Below, one piece after another: positions 14,182 through 19,529 of a DNA stretch of 19,529 nucleotides. The notes under the pieces were generated by a model. The model ran no database searches, was not told where the DNA came from, and saw nothing but the letters and a program-made list of their open reading frames with translations. Positions within the stretch are counted from its first letter, which is position 1, and each line of letters starts with the position of its first letter. The DNA lies in the NCBI GenBank assembly GCA_947178085.1, contig CAMWWS010000009.1, forward strand, positions 1-19,529. The letters are read 5' to 3'. The translations under genes were made by a program, and so were the position numbers. This DNA is from an uncultured Lachnospiraceae bacterium (GTDB lineage: Bacteria > Bacillota_A > Clostridia > Lachnospirales > Lachnospiraceae).

Positions 14182-14970
14182 CTAATATACCTTTTCTGAA
14201 TTAAGCAGCGCGTCGGTGCCGCCGTCAACGAACATTACATTACCGTTTACGCCTTTTGCCGCATCAGATACCAAGAATACCATAACCTCCGCGATTTCTT
14301 CCGGCTCCATCAGACATTCCTGACCATATTTTGTCGGAACAGGGAGAGCATTTAACGCCATCTTAGCTGAGGTGCCCATTCCTGCTGTCATCGCTGTTTT
14401 TACGTTACCGGGCGCAATAGCATTAATACGCACGCCGTTGGCAGCCCACGATGCCGATACACGCCTAACCCATCTTGACAGGGCATATTTAGTAGAAACA
14501 TACATACTGTTTCCTACGGAAAGATTAGAAGAATCCATTTGTGACACAAGATTAAGCACTCTTCCTTCGTCACCGATATTATTTAACAAATCTGCAATAT
14601 CCATGCGTCCTGCTCCCTGTGAAATCGTGTTGGACGCAGTTACCACACAGCTACCGTGCTTTTTCTCCAAAAGGTCGAATGCTCCTTTTGCAAGGGCCAC
14701 TGTGCCGAAATAGTTAAGCGATATTATTAACTTAAGATTGCCGCAAGCGCCTGATACACCGGCATTACAAATAATACCATCCAATCCGTCAGGGCATCTT
14801 TTATGCAGCTCATCTACCGCAGCCTGCCTGCCCTCCTCAGTCGCAAGATTGACACAGATGTCACCATCTTTTAAGTCAATATTGATTACCTCATGTCCAC
14901 GTTGTAATAAAAGTTCTTTTGCTTTGGCGCCTATTCCGCTTGAAGCGCCGGAAATTGCATATACACCCAT
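14182..14970 (-). CDS. Short-chain dehydrogenase (3-alpha-hydroxysteroid dehydrogenase-like)
   Basis: A 262-residue NAD(P)-dependent SDR. Seen are the nucleotide motif GASSGIG (residues 8-14), Asp32 at the end of strand 2 (favouring NAD), NAG (ICNAGVSG, 69-71), a TASNTIS catalytic Ser region, YxxxK at Tyr157 and Lys161, and C-terminal DGGTDALL. The order of these, with an insertion after TASNTIS and the VxNIDLxDGDI/LATEEGR start, recalls the Comamonas 3-alpha-HSD/carbonyl reductase from memory. The ATG at 14970 has GGAGGG seven bases upstream; earlier in-frame starts lack one. The true substrate (steroid, bile acid, other alcohol) is not known. It leads a pair with the NTF2-like gene. Confidence 0.9.
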   Translation of the reverse strand: MGVYAISGASSGIGAKAKELLLQRGHEVINIDLKDGDICVNLATEEGRQAAVDELHKRCPDGLDGIICNAGVSGACGNLKLIISLNYFGTVALAKGAFDLLEKKHGSCVVTASNTISQGAGRMDIADLLNNIGDEGRVLNLVSQMDSSNLSVGNSMYVSTKYALSRWVRRVSASWAANGVRINAIAPGNVKTAMTAGMGTSAKMALNALPVPTKYGQECLMEPEEIAEVMVFLVSDAAKGVNGNVMFVDGGTDALLNSEKVY

Positions 14971-15051
14971 GTTTTGTCCCTCCAATTCTTTTGGCTTGTC
15001 AGAAGCGTCCCCAATGGGAGCCACATCTGAATAATATTAAACCATATTTTC

Positions 15052-15060
15052 ATTATAGCA
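15052..15060 (-). promoter_or_regulatory. Extended -10 promoter of the dehydrogenase/NTF2-like operon
   Basis: TGCTATAAT on the minus strand combines a TGn extension with a perfect TATAAT. The -35 region 17 bases upstream (TAGTTT) is poor, as is usual for extended -10 promoters. Transcription would start near 15045, about 75 bases before the ATG. Confidence 0.55.
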
Positions 15061-15167
15061 AATATTGGAAGAAAAAACTATCATATAATTTATATATTCC
15101 AAAATGTATTGTATTTATAATTTTTTGTAAAATTTTAACATTTTTTCTATCACTTATCAAAATAAGC

Positions 15168-15196
15168 TTGTATATAATTAATAATTTTTGTATAAT
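15168..15196 (+). promoter_or_regulatory. Probable sigma-A promoter of pta-ackA
   Basis: TTGTAT (15168-15173) and TATAAT (15191-15196) are 17 bases apart in an AT-rich stretch with long A and T tracts upstream (15049-15167), which may act as an UP-type element. Transcription would start near 15203, about 68 bases before the pta ATG. Confidence 0.6.
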
Positions 15197-15215
15197 TTTA
15201 TTTAGAAAAAACAGA

Positions 15216-15252
15216 TTTAAGCCCTCTGCATCTGGCAGAAATCAGGCTTAAA
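15216..15252 (+). promoter_or_regulatory. Structured leader hairpin just before the pta ribosome site
   Basis: An outer perfect 8-bp inverted repeat, TTTAAGCC (15216-15223) and GGCTTAAA (15245-15252), encloses a second hairpin, TCTGC (15225-15229) and GCAGA (15235-15239). The structure ends three bases before the AAAGGAG ribosome site. It has no U-run, so it is not a terminator; it could tune translation or RNA stability. Confidence 0.5.
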
Positions 15253-15270
15253 ATGAAAGGAGAACTAAAT

Positions 15271-16272
15271 ATGGCATATATTGACCTTATGAAGGAGAAA
15301 GCAAGAAGCGACAGAAAGACTATCGTATTGCCTGAGACTACAGATAAGAGGACATTGATTGCCGCCGCTCATATTATAAAGGAGAAAATCGCAGATATTA
15401 TTATGATCGGCAACGAAGAAAAGATTTTAGACGGCGCAAGCTGGCTGGAAGTTGAATTGGACGGGGTTAAGATTGTAGACCCTGAAAAATGCGATAAGCT
15501 GGATGATTATGTAAACCTGCTGTACGAAACCAGAAAAAATAAGGGAATGACACCTGAGCTGGCAAGAGAAACTCTTTTAAAAGACTATCTGACTTTCGGC
15601 GTTATCATGGTTAAGGCAAATGACGCAGACGGTATGGTAGCCGGTGCAAACCATGCAACCGCTGATACCTTACGTCCGGCGTTGCAGATTCTGAAAACCG
15701 CTCCCGGCGTGAAACTGGTATCCGGCTTTTTCATTATGGATGTACCGGACTGCGAATTCGGAGAAGGAGGCACATTCCTTTTTGCAGACTGCGGTCTGAA
15801 TCAGGACCCTACCGCCGAGGAACTGGCAGCCATTGCCGACTCTTCCGCTAAGAGTTTCAAGAGCCTTGTAGGAGCTAAACCGATTATCGCAATGCTTTCA
15901 CATTCCACCAAGGGCAGCGCAAAGCACCCGTTGGTTGACAAAGTAACGGAAGCTACCAGAATTGCACACGAGCAATATCCGCACTTATGCTTAGACGGTG
16001 AATTGCAGGCAGACGCCGCACTGGTTCCGCAGATAGCTAAGACCAAATCTCCCGGAAGCGAAGTTGCAGGCAAAGCAAATGTTTTGATCTTCCCTAATCT
16101 TGACTGCGGTAATATCGGATATAAATTAGTTCAGAGACTGGGTAAAGCCGAAGCTTACGGACCAATGCTTCAGGGTATAGCCAAGCCGGTCAACGATTTG
16201 TCCCGCGGCTGCTCATGGGAAGATATCGTCGGCGTTGTGGCGTTGACAGCAGTACAGGCACAACTCTCATAA
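15271..16272 (+). CDS. pta: Phosphate acetyltransferase
   Basis: A 333-residue soluble enzyme that makes acetyl phosphate and CoA from acetyl-CoA and phosphate. It matches the short single-domain Pta type: IVLPETTDKRTLIAA near the start, DADGMVAGANHATADTLRPA, VSGFFIMDVPD, IAMLSHSTKGSAKHP, LDGELQADAALV, NVLIFPNLDCGNIGYKLVQR and GPMLQGIAKPVNDLSRGC at the C terminus. Length fits the family. The ATG at 15271 has AAAGGAG eight bases upstream; the in-frame ATG at 15253 lies inside the leader hairpin and ribosome site region. It is followed by ackA after 92 bases, giving the acetate and ATP branch of fermentation. Confidence 0.97.
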   Translation: MAYIDLMKEKARSDRKTIVLPETTDKRTLIAAAHIIKEKIADIIMIGNEEKILDGASWLEVELDGVKIVDPEKCDKLDDYVNLLYETRKNKGMTPELARETLLKDYLTFGVIMVKANDADGMVAGANHATADTLRPALQILKTAPGVKLVSGFFIMDVPDCEFGEGGTFLFADCGLNQDPTAEELAAIADSSAKSFKSLVGAKPIIAMLSHSTKGSAKHPLVDKVTEATRIAHEQYPHLCLDGELQADAALVPQIAKTKSPGSEVAGKANVLIFPNLDCGNIGYKLVQRLGKAEAYGPMLQGIAKPVNDLSRGCSWEDIVGVVALTAVQAQLS

Positions 16273-16317
16273 GTTAAAGCTTAGCAGCTTTAACTGCAAG
16301 AATTACTTCGTAATTCT
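16272..16317 (+). promoter_or_regulatory. Two tandem hairpins between pta and ackA
   Basis: The first is a perfect 9-bp stem, AGTTAAAGC (16272-16280) and GCTTTAACT (16287-16295), with a six-base loop, beginning at the pta stop. The second is an 8-bp stem, AGAATTAC (16299-16306) and GTAATTCT (16310-16317), with a TTC loop. No real U-run follows either, so they look like RNA processing or stability elements, or a weak attenuator, and not a full terminator. Confidence 0.55.
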
Positions 16318-16364
16318 CGCTGGTCTTTATATTAAATAGAATTAATTGCAGGAGGCATATAGAT

Positions 16365-17561
16365 ATGAAGATTTTAGTTATTAACTGCGGCAGTTCTTCG
16401 CTGAAATTTCAGTTAATTGACGCAGTGACTGAAGAATTAATTGCAAAAGGTTTATGTGAGCGAATCGGCATTGAGGGCAGCCAGCTAGTCTATCAGCCGA
16501 CCGGAAAAGACAAGATTACAACAGTAACGCCTATGGAGGACCATACACAGGCAATCAGACTTGTACTGAGTTCACTGAGTGATAAAGACACGGGCGTTGT
16601 TAAGGATTTATCAGAAATCGGAGCAGTCGGACACCGTATCGTACATGGCGGTGAGAAATTCGCATCTTCTACCGTCATTACCGACGAAGTTATCAATGCG
16701 ATTACTGACTGTAACGAACTGGCTCCTTTACATAATCCTGCCAATTTAATCGGTATAGCAGCATGTCAGGAACTGATGCCCGGCACTCCGATGGTAGGCG
16801 TTTTCGATACGGCATTCCATCAGACAATGCCAAAGGAAGCTTATCTGTACGGTATTCCTTACGAATATTATGAGAAATACAAGATAAGAAGATACGGTTT
16901 CCACGGCACCAGCCATTCCTATGTATCCAAGAAGGCTGCCGAGGTACTGGGTCAGAAATACGAAGATTTGAAACTGATCGTGTGCCATCTTGGAAACGGC
17001 GCGAGCGTATCGGCTGTCAAAAACGGAAAATGTATCGATACTTCCATGGGTCTGACTCCGTTAGAGGGCTTAATCATGGGAACGCGCTCCGGTGATATCG
17101 ACCCTGCTATCATGGAATTCATCGCTCACAAGGAAGGCAAATCCATTGACGATATCATGACGATTCTGAATAAAAAGTCAGGAGTCCTCGGATTATCAAG
17201 CGATCTCTCATCTGATTTCAGGGATTTGCAGGCATCTTACGAGAAGGGCGACGAGGCAGGCATCCGTACCATGGAAACCTTTGCTTACCGTGTGACCAAA
17301 TATATCGGCGCTTATGCAGCTGCAATGAACGGAGTAGATGCAATATGCTTCACAGCCGGAATCGGCGAAAACAGTCCTTTCATCAGAAACATGGTATGCA
17401 GCCGTCTCGGATATCTCGGTATTACGCTTGATCAGACACAGAACGAAAAACGTGGTGAAGATTTAGTTATTACCACACCAGAGTCAACAACTAAGGTACT
17501 TGTGATTCCGACTAACGAGGAGCTTGCGATTGCAAGGGAGACTTATGCGTTGGTTAAATAA
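16365..17561 (+). CDS. ackA: Acetate kinase
   Basis: A 398-residue cytoplasmic kinase that turns acetyl phosphate and ADP into acetate and ATP, the substrate-level phosphorylation step of fermentation. Family motifs are complete: VINCGSSSLKFQL at the start (Asn7), GHRIVHGGEKF, FDTAFHQTMP (catalytic Asp), RRYGFHGTSHSYV, HLGNGASVSA, MGTRSGDIDPAI (catalytic Arg), FTAGIGENS and TNEELAIARET at the end. AGGAGG lies close upstream of the ATG. It is co-transcribed with pta and ended by a strong terminator. Confidence 0.98.
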   Translation: MKILVINCGSSSLKFQLIDAVTEELIAKGLCERIGIEGSQLVYQPTGKDKITTVTPMEDHTQAIRLVLSSLSDKDTGVVKDLSEIGAVGHRIVHGGEKFASSTVITDEVINAITDCNELAPLHNPANLIGIAACQELMPGTPMVGVFDTAFHQTMPKEAYLYGIPYEYYEKYKIRRYGFHGTSHSYVSKKAAEVLGQKYEDLKLIVCHLGNGASVSAVKNGKCIDTSMGLTPLEGLIMGTRSGDIDPAIMEFIAHKEGKSIDDIMTILNKKSGVLGLSSDLSSDFRDLQASYEKGDEAGIRTMETFAYRVTKYIGAYAAAMNGVDAICFTAGIGENSPFIRNMVCSRLGYLGITLDQTQNEKRGEDLVITTPESTTKVLVIPTNEELAIARETYALVK

Positions 17562-17586
17562 GAGATATGATAAACGGATATGATAC

Positions 17587-17627
17587 TATAAAAGTCAGGC
17601 TTAAAGGCCTGACTTTTATAATATTTT
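17587..17627 (+). terminator. Rho-independent terminator after ackA
   Basis: A perfect 14-bp stem (17587-17600 with 17607-17620) and six-base loop TTAAAG are followed by ATATTTTTAA. The A-rich left flank mirrors the T-rich right flank, so it could work in both directions, though only ackA ends here. Confidence 0.9.
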
Positions 17628-17723
17628 TAAAATTTTTTAGAAATCTACCCAATGAAACATCATTTTAAAGCACTTTATTAATGTGAAAAGCTTTTACTCA
17701 CAAGAAAGGAGAGCGAAAACTGT

Positions 17724-19280
17724 ATGAATGTCACGGTAATCGAGAGCTATATAGACAAAGTGTACGCCTACGCCGTGAAGAGGACATTTACAGAGGAGGA
17801 GGCGGCCGATCTTTCTCAGGAAATTCTGTTCACTGCGGTAAAAGGGCTTCCCAGTCTACGTGAAGAGAGCAGTTTTGAGCCCTGGCTCTGGGGCATTGCC
17901 GGCAATGTTACCAAATCTTTCCGGCGCAAACAGGGGAAACAACGCGCGATGTATTCCTATGATATGCCGGATGATATCAGCGACTCCGGCGGCTTGGAAC
18001 AGGAAAACGAAGAACTGGAGGAACTCTATGGACATCTTCGCAAAAGCATTTCCATGCTTTCCGCCATGTACCGCGACATCATCATACTATTCTACTACGA
18101 CAACCTTTCTACAAAAACAATTGCCGAGCGTCTGGGAATTCCCGAAGGCACCGTTACATGGCGGCTGTCCGAAGCCAGACGAAAACTGAAAAAGGAGTGT
18201 ATTAAAATGGAAGAAAGTGCATTGAGACCTGTAAAACTAAACCTTGACATTTACGGAAGCGGTAATTTTGACGGAGTCAGAATCCCATTCCCTACGGCAT
18301 TTATTGATGATGCCCTGTCCCAAAACATACTATACTATTGTTACGACGGAGCAAAATCCACGGAAGAGCTCGCAAAGCTCTGCGGCGTCCCCGCTTATTA
18401 TGTGGAGGAGCGTCTGGAGAATCTGGTTAAACGAGCGGCTGTCATAGAGACGGTAAAAGGAAAGTATCAGACTGATTTCATTATCTGGTCTGACAAATAT
18501 GGGATATACTGTGAAGAAAACACTGAAAATGCAATTATGCCTATTAAGGACAAAATGATTGCTGCCTTGAAATCCCTTGCGGCAGAAGCCGGAAAAATTG
18601 ATTTCTACAAAGCGGAGAAAAAAGAATCTGACTTGTTTTATCTCTACAGCAGTATGGCTTTTGAGTATATGCTGCATCATTACTGCGAACTGCCGCTTCC
18701 GGAAATCAGGGAAAACTACGACGGCATGCGCTGGCGTTATATTGGAAATATGGAAACCGGGACACATAAGAGAATCCGTTTTTCGATTAACCGCTGTGGA
18801 AACAACATGACCAAAGGACATTATACACACACTGTATACGTAGGAATTGATGGTATACCTTCGCGAGAAATCATGTATGACAACTATATCAACGCATGTG
18901 AAGACATTTTACTTACCGGTTCTTCAGATGATGTTGACGCGGCAGCCCTAACAATTCAATCCGAATATGTTATCCGCCGTGAGAATGGAGAACTCTTCGT
19001 TACTATTCCTGCATTTACTGCGGAGCAGAAAACTGCTTTTGATGCCTTAGTGGAAAAATATCTGTCCCCACTACGTGATGAATATAACGAACTTACCACT
19101 TCCTTTATTGCGGGTTATAAAAAGCTGTTTCCAAAGCACTTACAGGAAGACGCAGACCGACAGAGCAGAAATCTTTATTTTGGACTATGTTACGTTTTGC
19201 TCTCCTTTGCGCAGAAGACAGGGAGTATTGAACCGCCCACTCCCAGATGTTACTGTGATGTGATGCTGGAAAAGAGGTAA
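17724..19280 (+). CDS. ECF-like RNA polymerase sigma factor with long C-terminal extension
   Basis: A 518-residue protein. Residues about 5-70 look like sigma-70 region 2 (EEEAADLSQEILFTAVKGL, then SFEPWLWGIAGNVTKSFRRK) and 105-158 like region 4 (YRDIIILFYYDNLSTKTIAE, then LGIPEGTVTWRLSEARRKLK), so the first third is an ECF sigma factor. The remaining 350 or so residues are unusual. A winged-helix-like stretch (about 198-256, with STEELAKLCGVPAYYVEERL) is followed by a mixed domain I do not recognise, ending with a helical part and CYCDVMLEK. No anti-sigma gene lies beside it, so the extension may itself control activity. AAAGGAG is 11 bases before the ATG, a long spacing. An AAAAGCTTTT palindrome at 17686-17695 lies upstream. 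Confidence 0.88.
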   Translation: MNVTVIESYIDKVYAYAVKRTFTEEEAADLSQEILFTAVKGLPSLREESSFEPWLWGIAGNVTKSFRRKQGKQRAMYSYDMPDDISDSGGLEQENEELEELYGHLRKSISMLSAMYRDIIILFYYDNLSTKTIAERLGIPEGTVTWRLSEARRKLKKECIKMEESALRPVKLNLDIYGSGNFDGVRIPFPTAFIDDALSQNILYYCYDGAKSTEELAKLCGVPAYYVEERLENLVKRAAVIETVKGKYQTDFIIWSDKYGIYCEENTENAIMPIKDKMIAALKSLAAEAGKIDFYKAEKKESDLFYLYSSMAFEYMLHHYCELPLPEIRENYDGMRWRYIGNMETGTHKRIRFSINRCGNNMTKGHYTHTVYVGIDGIPSREIMYDNYINACEDILLTGSSDDVDAAALTIQSEYVIRRENGELFVTIPAFTAEQKTAFDALVEKYLSPLRDEYNELTTSFIAGYKKLFPKHLQEDADRQSRNLYFGLCYVLLSFAQKTGSIEPPTPRCYCDVMLEKR

Positions 19281-19307
19281 TCCATGCTATAATAATGGAA
19301 CAAACAT

Positions 19308-19348
19308 GGGGCCTGTCGCCATTATCACGACAAGCCCCTTCCATTCAT
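19308..19348 (+). terminator. Probable terminator after the sigma factor gene
   Basis: GGGGCCTGTCG (19308-19318) pairs with CGACAAGCCCC (19328-19338), ten of eleven positions, with a nine-base loop. It is followed by the T-rich TTCCATTCAT, not a clean U-run, so it is weaker than the two other terminators. It lies 28 bases after the stop. Confidence 0.6.
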
Positions 19349-19352
19349 TCTT

Positions 19353-19408
19353 TCATATTACAACTATCATATTCTAACTATCATATGCCAACCATCATAT
19401 GACGGCCA
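19353..19408 (+). repeat. Four-copy 14-bp tandem repeat
   Basis: Four direct units of exactly 14 bases: TCATATTACAACTA, TCATATTCTAACTA, TCATATGCCAACCA and TCATATGACGGCCA. The consensus is TCATAT followed by a variable part and AACYA. A fifth partial unit begins with TCAT at 19409, which is the stop codon of the minus-strand gene. The repeat thus abuts a 3' end, in the gap between two convergent genes. Confidence 0.8.
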
Positions 19409-19529
19409 TCATTTCAGCCGCAGCATTTCCGTATAAGCCAACAGGAACGGTCCAACGCCTTTGGCGTCATCTTTTACTACAGGCTCTGACATATAGTAGT
19501 CAAATGTGCCTGAACGCATTCCTTTACCG
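19409..19529 (-). CDS. GH88/GH105-like unsaturated glycuronyl hydrolase, C-terminal end (5' part outside window)
   Basis: The last 39 codons of a minus-strand gene, read from 19528 to the TGA at 19409. The peptide contains GTFDYYMSEPVVKDDAKGVG, then PFLLAYTEML, matching from memory the C terminus of unsaturated rhamnogalacturonyl hydrolases (YteR/YesR type, GH105) in which a Tyr-Tyr-x-SEP strand precedes a KGVGPF motif and a closing helix. The family acts on pectin fragments. With only the tail visible, the exact subfamily is uncertain, and neither substrate nor export can be judged. Confidence 0.75.
   Translation of the reverse strand, partial: GKGMRSGTFDYYMSEPVVKDDAKGVGPFLLAYTEMLRLK

Noticed and set aside
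15025..15167. A small gene in the AT-rich gap between the dehydrogenase and pta genes
   Set aside because: Open frames there have low-complexity AT-driven composition and no ribosome site; the region holds promoter elements for both neighbours.
17650..17680. A self-recognised ECF promoter starting with TGAAAC before the sigma factor gene
   Set aside because: The -35-like TGAAAC is present, but at the right spacing the sequence is TATTAA, not an ECF-type -10 such as CGTC.
18330..18830. A 166-codon open frame on the minus strand inside the sigma factor gene
   Set aside because: It lies wholly inside a well-supported gene, has no ribosome site worth noting and no recognisable domain.
19285..19293. 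TGCTATAAT extended -10 on the plus strand, which could start an antisense RNA into the hydrolase gene
   Set aside because: No -35 support, it lies directly after a stop and before a terminator-like hairpin; AT-rich chance matches are likely.

Overview
The window looks like the chromosome of a low-GC, spore-forming member of the Clostridia, most likely a Lachnospiraceae-type gut anaerobe. This rests on a spoVAD gene behind a textbook forespore (sigma-G-type) promoter, a pta-ackA acetate pathway, strong AGGAGG-type ribosome binding sites, and a family mix (XRE, PadR/HAAS, HxlR, CPBP, ferredoxin-type aldo/keto reductase, a GH88/GH105-like hydrolase end) typical of that group. The genus is inferred, not shown. 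I see no rRNA, tRNA, CRISPR array, insertion sequence or phage gene.

Layout. (1) 1-1818, plus strand: the end of an ABC ATPase, its membrane permease partner and a 73-residue zinc-ribbon protein, all overlapping. (2) 1847-7185, minus strand, read from 7185 down: a DNA-binding XRE domain fused to a degenerate PurM (AIR synthase)-like domain, then two full-length ABC exporter half-transporters with almost no spacing, then a CPBP-family membrane protease. The fusion regulator and exporter pair are the most unusual unit here: they look like a ligand-sensing repressor or activator controlling an efflux pump. (3) 7421-10149, minus strand: a three-gene redox operon (7-TM membrane protein, nitroreductase, aldo/keto reductase with two Fe-S motifs), divergent from an HxlR regulator at 10305-10652. 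The two promoters face each other and share their -10 region. (4) 10682-11575, minus strand: a GNAT acetyltransferase and a small Cys-rich protein. (5) 11758-12652, plus strand: a PadR regulator and a HAAS-domain membrane protein, ending in a strong terminator.

(6) 12708-14970, minus strand: a short-chain dehydrogenase resembling 3-alpha-hydroxysteroid dehydrogenases, an NTF2/SnoaL-fold protein, and spoVAD. spoVAD has its own forespore promoter just after the NTF2 gene and has no spoVAC or spoVAE beside it. (7) 15271-17561, plus strand: pta and ackA, with a structured leader, two hairpins between the genes and a 14-bp-stem terminator. (8) 17724-19280, plus strand: an ECF-like sigma factor with a roughly 350-residue C-terminal extension and no anti-sigma gene visible. 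(9) 19353-19529: a four-copy 14-bp tandem repeat abutting the 3' end of a minus-strand gene for a GH88/GH105-like unsaturated glycuronyl hydrolase that runs off the window.

Most of the window is compact accessory regulation and transport (regulator plus effector pairs) around two conserved metabolic and sporulation islands. All family assignments come from reading motifs by eye; no database search was run.
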